Below are positions 10,511 to 19,900 of a stretch of 64,000 nt of DNA, one piece after another; the stretch's first letter is position 1; each line of letters opens with the position of its first letter. This DNA is from Bacteroidota bacterium (GTDB taxonomy: Bacteria; Bacteroidota; Bacteroidia; UBA4408). The DNA lies in the NCBI GenBank assembly GCA_016721765.1, contig JADKHO010000001.1, positions 372,001 to 436,000 of the forward strand. The letters run 5' to 3'. The notes under the pieces are model-generated. The model was not told where the DNA came from. It saw only the letters and a program-made list of their open reading frames with translations, and ran no database searches. The position numbers were made by a program, and so were the translations under genes.

Positions 10511-10541
10511 TTGCTTCTCTCAAAGCTATTGCTTAAATTTG
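10511..10541 (+). promoter_or_regulatory. Promoter of ahcY
   Basis: TTG at 10511-10513, a 20-bp spacer and TAAATTTG at 10534-10541 match the Bacteroidota consensus. The predicted leader is about 75 nt and contains a purine-rich AGGAAGGAG at about 10590. Confidence 0.7.
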
Positions 10542-10624
10542 CAAGCCTTTTTAAATAAAAGCTAAAACCATTTCGATTTTAGTGTGTTTAGGAAGGAGAA
10601 AAGTAAAAACTATATAAATTAAAA

Positions 10625-11944
10625 ATGGAAAATTTAACAATGAGTAAAACAGAGAAATTTAAAGTAAAAGATATTTCTCTTGCTGCTTGGGGACGCAAAG
10701 AGATTATGCTCGCCGAAGCCGAAATGCCCGGATTGATGAGCTTACGCGCTGAATTTGGAGCAAGCAAACCACTTAAAGGTGCACGTATCGCAGGTTGTTT
10801 GCACATGACAATTCAAACTGCTGTGTTAATCGAAACCCTTCAAGCTTTAGGTGCTGAAGTGAGCTGGTCATCTTGCAATATATTTTCAACACAAGATCAA
10901 GCCGCTGCTGCCATTGCTGCTGCAGGAACTCCGGTTTTCGCCTGGAAAGGAATGAATGAAACAGAATTTGACTGGTGTATCGAACAAACTTTACATGCCT
11001 TTGAAGGTGGTAAAGCATTAAATATGATTTTAGATGACGGCGGCGATTTAACCAATATGGTTTTTGATCGTTTTCCTGAATTAGTAAAAGATATCCGTGG
11101 TCTTTCTGAAGAAACGACTACAGGTGTGCACCGCTTGCACGAGCGTATGGCAAATGGAACGTTATTGGTTCCTGCCATCAACATTAACGATTCAGTTACT
11201 AAATCAAAATTCGATAACAAATACGGTTGCCGCGAATCATTAGTAGATGCTATCCGCAGAGCTACCGATATTATGATGGCCGGTAAAGTGGCTGTTGTGG
11301 CTGGTTTTGGTGATGTTGGAAAAGGTTCTGCCGATTCATTGAAAAACGCAGGTGTACGCGTTATCGTTACCGAAATCGACCCTATCTGTGCATTACAAGC
11401 TGCAATGGAAGGTTACGAAGTAAAGAAAATGGATACTGCAGTGAAAGAAGCAGACATTATCGTTACTGCAACCGGAAACAAAAACATCATTGTAGACCGT
11501 CACTTCAAAGCAATGAAAGACAAAGCTATTGTTTGTAACATTGGTCACTTCGACAATGAAATTGACATGGCTTGGTTAAACAAAAACTACGGTGAATCCA
11601 AAAACGAAATCAAACCGCAAGTGGATTTGTATACTGTAGATGGTAAACACATCCTTGTATTGGCCGAAGGTCGTTTGGTAAACTTAGGTTGTGCAACCGG
11701 TCACCCATCGTTTGTAATGAGTAATTCATTTACCAACCAAACTTTAGCTCAATTAGAGTTGTGGCAAAACAGCAAAAATTACGAGAATAAAGTATACACT
11801 TTACCAAAACACTTAGATGAAAAAGTAGCGCGTTTGCACTTATCTAAAATTGGTGTGGAGTTAGATGTACTTTCTGCTGACCAAGCTAAATACATTGGTG
11901 TTACAGTAGATGGACCATACAAACAAGAAATGTATCGTTACTAA
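10625..11944 (+). CDS. ahcY: Adenosylhomocysteinase (S-adenosylhomocysteine hydrolase)
   Basis: This cytoplasmic NAD-dependent enzyme splits S-adenosylhomocysteine into adenosine and homocysteine, which removes the product that inhibits methyltransferases and recycles the methyl cycle. The 439-residue protein shows the family signatures [15 protein letters not shown] and the NAD-binding GFGDVGKG, plus HMTIQTA near the N terminus and the ending [11 protein letters not shown]. Length and C terminus are typical. The start could be the ATG at 10625 or the in-frame ATG at 10640 (MSKTEKF); I kept the longer form because nothing excludes it. It is monocistronic, with its own promoter and a strong terminator. 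Confidence 0.97.
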   Translation: MENLTMSKTEKFKVKDISLAAWGRKEIMLAEAEMPGLMSLRAEFGASKPLKGARIAGCLHMTIQTAVLIETLQALGAEVSWSSCNIFSTQDQAAAAIAAAGTPVFAWKGMNETEFDWCIEQTLHAFEGGKALNMILDDGGDLTNMVFDRFPELVKDIRGLSEETTTGVHRLHERMANGTLLVPAININDSVTKSKFDNKYGCRESLVDAIRRATDIMMAGKVAVVAGFGDVGKGSADSLKNAGVRVIVTEIDPICALQAAMEGYEVKKMDTAVKEADIIVTATGNKNIIVDRHFKAMKDKAIVCNIGHFDNEIDMAWLNKNYGESKNEIKPQVDLYTVDGKHILVLAEGRLVNLGCATGHPSFVMSNSFTNQTLAQLELWQNSKNYENKVYTLPKHLDEKVARLHLSKIGVELDVLSADQAKYIGVTVDGPYKQEMYRY

Positions 11945-11962
11945 GAACTAGTAATTCTATCC

Positions 11963-12003
11963 TAAAAAAAAGGCTGCGCAAAATTTTTGTGCAGCCTTTT
12001 TTA
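11963..12003 (+). terminator. Rho-independent terminator after ahcY
   Basis: A GGCTGCGCAAAA/TTTTTGTGCAGCC stem with one G-T pair is flanked by an A-run on the left and a T-run on the right. It starts about 20 bp after the ahcY stop. Confidence 0.85.
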
Positions 12004-12011
12004 TGAACCAC

Positions 12012-12147
12012 CTTCGCTCGCATCTTGCGAGTGTCAATTCTTACAAAGCTCAAATCATTCGCTCGCATCTTGCGAGTGTAAGCTATTCCAAAGCCTCAAA
12101 TCATTCGCTCGCATCCTGCGAGTGTCAGCTATTCCAAAGCCTCCGGC
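12012..12147 (-). repeat. Three tandem 45-46 bp palindromic repeats (inverted relative to the array to the right)
   Basis: The core GCTCGCATCTTGCGAG begins at 12016, 12061 and 12107. Each core contains the palindrome CTCGCA/TGCGAG and is followed by GTGTnAGCTATTCCAAAGCCTC. This is the reverse complement of the element found six times at 12411-13018, so both blocks belong to one repeat family. Confidence 0.85.
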
Positions 12148-12219
12148 TAATCTCTCAAACAATACTTTAGAATTGTTTCACTCCTTAAGCCTTCTTACTA
12201 TTAAAATAAAGTATACTCA

Positions 12220-12317
12220 GGGCATCCCCCGCCTGCGTCGGGTCAGGCTCTCGCTACTCGCTTTTTGCGGAAGGGCAAAAGAGCTCAGACAGGCCGCTCC
12301 ATCCTTAATGCGAGCTA
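12220..12317. repeat. Unusual GC-richer palindromic element, probably a dispersed repeat
   Basis: This block (CCCCCGCCTGCGTCGGGTCAG ... CTTTTTGC ... GCAAAAGAGCTC ... CCATCCTTAATGCG) is clearly richer in GC than its surroundings. It contains an inverted repeat CTTTTTGC/GCAAAAGAG with a 6-nt loop. From memory it resembles short non-coding elements scattered in many Bacteroidota genomes. No second copy occurs in this window, so the repeat status is inferred. Confidence 0.45.
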
Positions 12318-12384
12318 CATTTTATTATGTAATTCACGCCTCATTATAGAATTTGTACATCTTTTATGTTTGAGAAAACGCAAG

Positions 12385-13019
12385 CTCGCAAGATTGGAAT
12401 GTGCGCGTGAAAAAGATGGAGGCTGAATAATAGCTCACAGGCGCAGGATGCGAGCGTGGGTTTCACGTTTCGTATTAAACTTGGAAATCTTATTTGTTTA
12501 GGAAAAAGCATGCTCACTAGATTTGAACGAATGCCTGAAAAAAGCCAGAGGCTAATTAATAGCTCACACTCGCAGAATGCGAGCGAGGGTGTGGGCTCGC
12601 TAGATTAGAATGTGCGCGTGAAAAAAGCCGGAGGCTGAATAATAGCTCACAGGCGCAGGATGCGAGTGTGGGTTTCACGTGTCATATAAAATTTGGACAT
12701 CATTTTTGTTTAGGAAAAAACATGCTCACTAGATTTGAACGAATGCCTGAAAAAAGCCAGAGGCTAATTAATAGCTCACACTCGCAGAATGCGAGCGAGG
12801 GTGTGGGCTCGCTAGATTAGAATGTGCGCGTGAAAAAAGCCGGAGGCTGAATAATAGCTCACAGGCGCAGGATGCGAGTGTGGGTTTCACGTTTCGTATT
12901 AAACTTGGAAATCTTATTTGTTTAGGAAAAAGCATGCTCACTAGATTGGAACGAATGCCTGAAAAAAGCCAGAGGCTAATTAATAGCTCACACTCGCAGA
13001 ATGCGAGCGAGGGTGTGGT
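12385..13019 (+). repeat. Higher-order tandem array: 212-bp period made of two related units of about 106 bp
   Basis: The landmark TTTGTTTAGGAAAAA recurs at 12493, 12705 and 12917, exactly 212 bp apart. Each 212-bp period holds two related halves, both containing AAAAAAGCCnGAGGCT, TAATAGCTCACA and a CGCAG-ATGCGAG palindrome. These cores lie at about 12411, 12541, 12621, 12751, 12833 and 12963. The array lies between the convergent ahcY and aldehyde dehydrogenase genes. It encodes no credible protein, and the frames reading LASCEC-like repeats are by-products. Confidence 0.85.
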
Positions 13020-13060
13020 AGTAGACTTAATAAATACAAAGTCATTCGAAATTAATAGAA

Positions 13061-14557
13061 CTATTTCAACTTCACACAAACATTCTTAGGCTCCGTAAAA
13101 AAATGCAAGGCTTCAAAGCCGCCTTCACGGCCTACTCCGGAGCTTTTTACTCCTCCGAAAGGAGTACGCAAATCACGCAGCAACCAGCAATTCACCCACA
13201 CAATGCCCGTATGTAACCCATTTGCAATGCGGTGTGTACGGGTGAGGTTTTCAGTCCAAACAACCGAAGCTAATCCGTACGTGGTGCTGTTGGCGTATTT
13301 CAATACTTCTTCTTCGGTATCAAATGGCGCAATGGTAACCACAGGTCCAAATATTTCTTCTTGGTTGGTGCGGCAATCATAGGCTAATCCTTCAATTACG
13401 GTAGGTTCCATAAACCAACCATCCGCACAATCGCCTTCGAGTTGTATTTTTTTTCCGCCGCACAAAACGGTTCCACCTTCGGTTTTTGCCAACTCTACAT
13501 AGGAAAGCACTTTTTCTAAATGTTGCTTGCTCACTACTGCTCCCATTTTACTACTATCATTGGCCGGATTTTCCACCTTAAGTGATTTTGCTTTAGCAAC
13601 AAAATCAATCTTAAACTTTTCATAAATACTTCGCTCCACATAAATCCGCGAACCGCATAAGCAAATTTGTCCTTGATTGGCAAAAGAGCTGCGAATGGTA
13701 GTTCGGAGCATTTCTTCATAATTGCAATCGGCAAAAATTAATACCGGGTTTTTACCTCCCAGCTCTAACGATATTTTCTTAAACATAGGCGCCGCAGTGC
13801 GCGCAATCTCCGCTCCTGTTTTGGTTCCACCGGTAAACGAAATCAAAGGAATTTTAGGATGTGCGGTAATGGCGGCTCCTACTTTATGTCCATAACCATG
13901 CACAATATTCAACACACCTTTTGGCAAACCGGCTTCTATGCATATCTCCGAAAGCAAAAAAGCGGTCATAGGAGTAATCTCTGAAGGCTTTGCCACCACA
14001 CAGTTTCCTGCAGCCAAGGCAGGTGATATTTTCCAACTAAAAAGATAGAGAGGTAAATTCCATGGCGAAATACAACCGGCAACACCAACCGGACTGCGCA
14101 AAGTATAATTCAAAGCAGTATCTTCCATGCTATGCGATTCGGAAGCGAAATGTAAAATAGCCGTCCCATAAAAATGAAAATTGCTGGCGGCCCTTGGAAT
14201 GTCCATTACACGCGCCAAAGACACAGGCTTGCCATTATCAGTGGACTCTGCACGCGCTAATTTTTCTAAATTTTTTGTAATCAAATCCGCTATGCGCAAA
14301 AGTATGGCTGAGCGTTCTTCTGCAGGTGTGGTACTCCATTTCGGAAATGCATTGTGCGCTGCCTCCACCGCCAGTTCCACATCGCGTTCATCCGAATCGG
14401 GAATAAGCGAATACACTTTTCCGGTGGCAGGATTATAATTATCGATATAGCCCTTCCCAATGGGGTCAAGCAATTCGCCGTTAATGTAATTTTTTAAAAG
14501 CACCAAAGTGCTTGAGTCAGTCTTTGCACTTTTTGATTGCACAGCAGTATTTTCCAT
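13061..14557 (-). CDS. Aldehyde dehydrogenase, 2-hydroxymuconate/2-aminomuconate semialdehyde dehydrogenase-like
   Basis: This is a 498-residue NAD(P)-dependent aldehyde dehydrogenase. It has the PWNLPLY motif at the cofactor site, the general-base Glu in LELGGKNP and the catalytic Cys in FANQGQICLCGSR. The C-terminal signature NCWLLRDLRTPFGGVKSSG followed by VGREGG is the form seen in hydroxymuconic and aminomuconic semialdehyde dehydrogenases (DmpC/AmnC, ALDH8 group). In Bacteroidota such enzymes often serve tryptophan/kynurenine breakdown. No other gene of that pathway is nearby, so the substrate is inferred. The ATG at 14557 gives a normal family length. The gene runs towards the repeat array and is divergent from the histidine kinase. 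Confidence 0.85.
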   Translation of the reverse strand: MENTAVQSKSAKTDSSTLVLLKNYINGELLDPIGKGYIDNYNPATGKVYSLIPDSDERDVELAVEAAHNAFPKWSTTPAEERSAILLRIADLITKNLEKLARAESTDNGKPVSLARVMDIPRAASNFHFYGTAILHFASESHSMEDTALNYTLRSPVGVAGCISPWNLPLYLFSWKISPALAAGNCVVAKPSEITPMTAFLLSEICIEAGLPKGVLNIVHGYGHKVGAAITAHPKIPLISFTGGTKTGAEIARTAAPMFKKISLELGGKNPVLIFADCNYEEMLRTTIRSSFANQGQICLCGSRIYVERSIYEKFKIDFVAKAKSLKVENPANDSSKMGAVVSKQHLEKVLSYVELAKTEGGTVLCGGKKIQLEGDCADGWFMEPTVIEGLAYDCRTNQEEIFGPVVTIAPFDTEEEVLKYANSTTYGLASVVWTENLTRTHRIANGLHTGIVWVNCWLLRDLRTPFGGVKSSGVGREGGFEALHFFTEPKNVCVKLK

Positions 14558-14590
14558 AGCCGAAATTTAACTTACACAAAGCTAAGCATT

Positions 14591-14643
14591 TCTGTTAAAA
14601 TCTGTTAAGCATCCTTTATTAAAAAGGCTTTCGCCTACATTTG
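14591..14643 (+). promoter_or_regulatory. Putative response-regulator direct repeat and -7 element before the histidine kinase
   Basis: TCTGTTAA occurs at 14591-14598 and again at 14601-14608, a 10-bp direct repeat of the kind OmpR/PhoB regulators bind. A perfect -7 box TACATTTG lies at 14636-14643 with no TTG at the -33 position, as expected for an activator-dependent promoter. Its end is only 6 bp before the ATG at 14650, so the mRNA would be almost leaderless. Autoregulation is inferred. Confidence 0.5.
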
Positions 14644-14649
14644 CTTGAG

Positions 14650-16236
14650 ATGAATAAGCGCTATTTACTTTGGTTGAGCATTTTTGTGTGTATTGCCCTA
14701 ACCGGATTAATTTCCATTCAGGTGTACTGGATTAAAAATGCATTAGTGATTAAGGAACAGCATTTCGATTTTGCTGTGAACGAAGCATTAAAAGGTGTGG
14801 TAGCGCGTATGGAAAAAAAATCGACCGCCGATAAAATTACCCGGAAATTTGCATTGCGCAAGCAAGGTGTAAGTTGGTTGGCTCCCTTTAATAAAGATGG
14901 GAAAGCCGGTAAAGCCGGAGATTTTAAAAAGTATGATACCCATGTGTACGAAGAATTACAGCTCGACTCGGGCGATGCTACCCTAAAAAAAACAAAACAA
15001 AATTCCTTTACTTCTGACTCACTTTTATCCGATCAACTTACTTCCGACTTAAACGGAAAAATAAAATCGGGTTTAAACATCGATAAAAAAGACACCACCG
15101 AATTATTGCACGATTGGATGAGCCACAAATCAGAAGTGGTGAACAATGTGTTTGATGAATTTGTGAGCGTAAATATTTACAACAACTACGACGATAAAAT
15201 TGATACACTTATTTTAGATTCCATTTTAGCAGCCGAATTAAAAGAAAAAAACATTAGTGCTTCTTACACTTATGGGGTGCTGAAAAACAAAGGAAACTAT
15301 TATCCTGCTGACACCCGGGAGCACGACAAACCCAATATCTTGCAGTCTAAATTTCAGGTAAATCTGGCTCCTGATAACATGTTTATTCCGGCACAATATT
15401 TATCGATTTATTTTCCCAACCAAAAAAATTACATCATCAGCAACCTGTGGTTTTTATTTGTGGGTTCCGGATTGCTTGTGCTTACACTGATTTTTGCATA
15501 TTACTATACCATCTCGACCATCTTTAAACAGAAAAAACTATCGGTCATAAAAAACGATTTTATCAGCAACATGACGCATGAGTTTAAAACACCCATCTCC
15601 ACCATATCTTTAGCATGTGAAGTTTTAAACGATACCGGTTTTGAGAAATCAAAAGAACAAACGCAAAATTACATCCGCGTAATTAGTGAAGAGAACAAGC
15701 GCTTGAGTTTACTTGTTGAGAATGTATTGCAGACTTCCATTTTAGAAAAGGGAGAATTCAAATTAAAAATACAGGAAGTAGATATTCATCAAATCATACA
15801 TCAAACAATAAACAACACCAAATTACAGTTAGAAAAAAGAGAAGGTGAAATTGTTACCGAACTAATGGCGGTAAGTCCGGAATTGAATGCCGACAAGGTA
15901 CACCTCACCAATATTTTGTTTAACATGATTGACAATGCATTGAAATATACAACTGCAAAGCCACACATTATAATAAGCACCCAAGACGATGACCGAGGGA
16001 TTTATATTTCAATTACCGATAACGGAATTGGAATCAGTAAAGAAAACCAGCAAAAAATCTTTGAACCGCTTTTTCGCGTAAGTACAGGAAATGTGCACAA
16101 CGTGAAAGGTTTTGGGCTGGGGTTAAATTATGTTAAAGCCGTAATTGAGAAGCACGGTGGCACAATTAGTGTGGAAAGTGCGCTCGGAAAAGGCAGTAAA
16201 TTCAACGTTTTTATTCCAAAAAATATTCAAATCTAA
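14650..16236 (+). CDS. Membrane sensor histidine kinase, HisKA type
   Basis: The 528-residue kinase has a transmembrane helix at about residues 6-26, an extracytoplasmic sensor region of about 245 residues, and a second helix at about 275-295 (LWFLFVGSGLLVLTLIFAYY). The kinase core follows: H-box SNMTHEFKTPIS with the phospho-acceptor His, N-box NMIDNALKYT, G1 DNGIGIS and G2 GFGLGLNYV. The frame is open from a TTG at 14641, but I prefer the ATG at 14650 because it gives a clean MNKRYLLWL membrane start. It is followed 6 bp later by its response regulator. The pair resembles the widespread Bacteroidota RprX/RprY-type systems, but the signal it senses is unknown. Confidence 0.92.
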   Translation: MNKRYLLWLSIFVCIALTGLISIQVYWIKNALVIKEQHFDFAVNEALKGVVARMEKKSTADKITRKFALRKQGVSWLAPFNKDGKAGKAGDFKKYDTHVYEELQLDSGDATLKKTKQNSFTSDSLLSDQLTSDLNGKIKSGLNIDKKDTTELLHDWMSHKSEVVNNVFDEFVSVNIYNNYDDKIDTLILDSILAAELKEKNISASYTYGVLKNKGNYYPADTREHDKPNILQSKFQVNLAPDNMFIPAQYLSIYFPNQKNYIISNLWFLFVGSGLLVLTLIFAYYYTISTIFKQKKLSVIKNDFISNMTHEFKTPISTISLACEVLNDTGFEKSKEQTQNYIRVISEENKRLSLLVENVLQTSILEKGEFKLKIQEVDIHQIIHQTINNTKLQLEKREGEIVTELMAVSPELNADKVHLTNILFNMIDNALKYTTAKPHIIISTQDDDRGIYISITDNGIGISKENQQKIFEPLFRVSTGNVHNVKGFGLGLNYVKAVIEKHGGTISVESALGKGSKFNVFIPKNIQI

Positions 16237-16242
16237 TATACT

Positions 16243-16941
16243 ATGGCAAAAACAATTGCAAACATTCTTCTCGCCGAAGACGACCCCAATTTAGGCACCC
16301 TACTTTGCGAATACCTCACCGCCAAAGGCTATCAAACACATTTAGCCGTGAATGGGCAGGAGGGCTACAATAAATTTATTTCTGCAAAATATGATATTTG
16401 CTTGCTCGATATCATGATGCCTCTAAAAGATGGCATTACCCTCGCAAAAGAAATAAGAGAAATTAATCCAACCGTTCCAATCGTGTTCCTCACCGCCAAA
16501 TCGATGAAGGAAGACACCATTGAGGGCTTTATGGCAGGTGCAGATGATTATATCACAAAACCGTTTAGTATGGAAGAATTGATGGTACGCATCAACGCCA
16601 TCTTGCGCCGCACCGCTAATGCAAATAACAAAACCGAAATTCCGGCCGAGTTTAAAGTGGGTGAATACACTTTCAACACTTCGAATTTTATGCTGGAGCG
16701 CAAAGGGAAAGCACAAAAATTGACTTCCAAAGAAGCCAACCTGCTCCAATTATTGTGCATGCATAAAAATGACATTTTGGATCGTTCTTTTGCATTAAAA
16801 ACAATTTGGTTAGACGACTCCTATTTTAATTCACGTAGCATGGATGTTTACATTGCCAAATTGCGCAAATATTTAAAGGAGGATTCCACTATCGAAATCA
16901 TTAACATTCATGGTAAAGGTTTTAAATTGCTTGCGAGTTAA
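16243..16941 (+). CDS. OmpR/PhoB-family response regulator
   Basis: The 232-residue protein has an N-terminal receiver domain (acidic pair in LLAEDDPN, phospho-acceptor Asp in CLLDIMMP, Lys in YITKPFS). The C-terminal winged-helix Trans_reg_C domain begins at about residue 135 and carries SKEANLLQLL and SRSMDVYIAKLRKYL. It starts 6 bp after the kinase stop and is surely co-transcribed with it. It should be phosphorylated by that kinase and may bind the TCTGTTAA direct repeat upstream of the operon, though that is inference. Confidence 0.95.
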   Translation: MAKTIANILLAEDDPNLGTLLCEYLTAKGYQTHLAVNGQEGYNKFISAKYDICLLDIMMPLKDGITLAKEIREINPTVPIVFLTAKSMKEDTIEGFMAGADDYITKPFSMEELMVRINAILRRTANANNKTEIPAEFKVGEYTFNTSNFMLERKGKAQKLTSKEANLLQLLCMHKNDILDRSFALKTIWLDDSYFNSRSMDVYIAKLRKYLKEDSTIEIINIHGKGFKLLAS

Positions 16942-16957
16942 ATTCGAAAAGTAAAGC

Positions 16958-16993
16958 ACAAAAAAAGTCCCGACAATTTGCCGGGACTTTTTT
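16958..16993. terminator. Bidirectional terminator between response regulator and secreted lipase-like gene
   Basis: The stem AAAAAAGTCCCG/CGGGACTTTTTT with a 9-nt loop is symmetrical, with A- and T-runs on both sides. It lies between two convergent genes (ends at 16941 and 16996) and can serve both. Confidence 0.85.
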
Positions 16994-16995
16994 TA

Positions 16996-19900
16996 TTAGT
17001 TAATCAGTACTCTCTTTTTGAGCAGTTTCGGCCCACCTACAACGGTGAGTTGATAAAGACCCTTTGTAAATTTGCTGATGTCCATCACATACTTATAATT
17101 GATGCTTTTTGTAAATACAAGTTTACCGGTTACATCATACATGTTTAACGTATAAACCTGAGTTAAATCACTTGAATTCACAAGCACTTGCAATTTATCG
17201 CTGGCAGGATTGGGGAACACGCTTAGTTCAGCATTCTCTGTTTCACTTTCTATGCTATTAGCAGTTGAAGCCTGGAGCAAACGATAATTTTGAGCACAAT
17301 TAGAATCACATTGGGTGTAATAAATTGTTTTGAATTGCTCTAGGGTATCATTGTAAGAACGAACATATACTTTCATGTGGAAAGTTGAATCAATTTCAAA
17401 ACCAATAGGCTCATCATTTCCAATCAGCATATCATTGTATTTAGCGGTCCAGTAATGATTACCGGCTGAATCGTACTTTAAAGTTACCACATCAAAATCA
17501 ACCCCATTCCAGCTCTTCCCGGTAAGGTAAACCCGCTCGTTATCGTCAATGAGTATTGCTTTTACCGAATCAACACCTTTGTTGCGGCCGTCAAAATCTT
17601 GCTCCCAAATGGTATGGTTATTTGCATCCGCTTTGCGCAGATGATAATTCACATTCCCACTATCACTTTGGGTGGAGATGCTGTAACGGTTGCCGATGTG
17701 ATCGTTCACAACTTGAAGCATAGCAGGCGAGGCAGGAGAAGCAGTTAAAAGCACCACAGTATCAATATTTGCCTGCGTGTTTCCTATTTTTTTGAATACT
17801 CTATTGGAAGATTGCATGCCGGCATAGGAATCGAAATCAAATATACCGATGGCTCCATTAAATAACAGTTGCTCCGCTTGAATTTCACTTATCCAATTGT
17901 TTAAAAATTCAACTTGTTCCTTTTCCAAGCGTAGACATGGTGCTAATTTTTCTAATACTTCCATCGCTTTATTCAAATCGCCCACTAAGCGATAGGTAGT
18001 AGCTAAATCGATTGAATAATAAAACTCGCGCAAATCATCATCCTTCTCTTTACTCAATTCAATCATGCGTTGTTCCAATGCAATCAAGTTGGCGCAAAAA
18101 TCGTTGTTTGCATCCAATGGACTTATTTTATTTTCTCGCACCAAGGAACCAAACAGCTCTTTTATTTTCAGATAAGCAAATTCCGAATTCCAATTAATAC
18201 GCTCTTCCTCGTAAGTAGTGGAAGTGTTTGCTATTTCATAAAACATCTTAAATGAATTTGCCAGGTTATCCGGATTTAAGGTATCCGAAAATTCTTCAAG
18301 CGATAACTTAAGTGCTTCCGGCATGCTCTTGTCTGTAAAGATTTCTCCAGAAATTTTAGGACATTTTGGACAATACCCTAATGGCAAACTTCGCTCATTG
18401 ATACTATTCGGAATAGAGATTATTGGCCCGGTGGTGCATGCCTTGTAGTTCGGAGAATCATCAATAACATCAATGAATCCTGAACCTCCACCACCTTTAT
18501 GTAATACTGACAATGGAATACCGGTATTGTTATGGTTAGGGGAAGTTATATAAGGTGCGGGTTCATCATACCATTTATTATTATGTGCAGGTAAAATGCG
18601 GGTGGAACTGCCAGCAGGATTTATCCACGAAAAGGTTGAACCTGAAAGTGCTAAGGCTGCCGGATTATAAGCATAGTCAACTGAAAAATCATTGTAACCA
18701 TCCTGCAACACCAGCAAATTCGAAAAATTAGCCTTTATTCCACCACCCGATCTAAAATTATTATTGCCACCAAACCTTCTTAAAGTAGTTGAATTAGTTG
18801 GGTCGCTTGCAAGTGGACTTAAGTTTAAACTGGCATAATTCTCCAAAACAATTGAACTCATTCCTGCATAAATGTTACTGCATTTTATGTTCGTTAAGCT
18901 TGTTCCTTCTACATAAATCCCCGTTTCATAAACACCGTGCTGACCATTGTTTATACTACAGTTTTGAATATAAAATGCTGCCGTTCCGGCCGAGCTTAGT
19001 TTAATGCCGCAGTCATATTGGCTTCCTAAATCATGCATGGTTATGTAGCTCAGGTAACTTGTGGTACTCGCATTCACCCCTTCAATTGGTGCATGGCAAT
19101 CCCAAAAATCAAGGTGCTCCAACGACACTCCCTTATCCACAAACTTAATACCTGTATAACATTGTTCGAAATTACAATTGCTGATGCGAAGCGTATTGGC
19201 GGCTCCCCACATCAAATAAGCGCTCACTCCTTTGTTTAGTTTTTTGAAGCTAACGTTTTCGATTTGATGATTGGGAACAGCACTCACCCAAAATCCATCA
19301 CCGCTTTGATACGGTTTACTTGATGCCATCACATTGTTTATTCTGTAGCTGCTTGCCATGTGCCAGGAGGCGCCGGTTCCAAACTCCACTAATCCATCTG
19401 TCAAACTTTGCATCGCAATAGTTTCATCTGCTTTCACATAGCTCGATTCTACAACTTCCACAATTTTATCGGTTTTCCCATTTCCTTGCAGGCGGATAAT
19501 ATTACTTGCGTCGCCATGTAAATTTATTCCTCCATTTGGCATCCAGCTCAACTTGAAACCAAAATATCCATCCCCACTGTGTTGCAATACTGCTTGATTT
19601 TGTAAGTTAAGAATTCCTCCAAATTGGAAGGCTGATTCAGCACCTTGCAATGCAATCTTTGCATTCTGAAAATAATTAAAAGTATAGGCGTTGAGTAGTA
19701 TTTTACACTGATCACTATTGATGTTCCCATTGGTATATAAATCAAAGAGTCCTGTATTTAAACTTAAGGTACCACCGCTGGCAGCAGTTCCCTTTTTTAC
19801 GTTCAATGCATGTCCGCTGCCAATGCTGATATCGCAAGTTTGTTGCACATCAATTAATGCGTTGCTTCCATTTAAAATAAAATTTGCATCTTGATTATAA

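Noticed and set aside
12012..12147. CRISPR array
   Set aside because: The 45-46 bp units are repeated with no variable spacers, and no cas gene is in the window.
11987..12349. 120-codon frame with repeated SLASCECKLF-like motifs
   Set aside because: The periodic protein pattern simply mirrors the palindromic DNA repeats and the frame starts inside the ahcY terminator. No domain, signal or ribosome-binding site supports it.
12768..13079. 103-codon minus-strand frame in the repeat array
   Set aside because: It is made of the same 212-bp repeat and overlaps the aldehyde dehydrogenase end. It looks like chance coding from the repeat.
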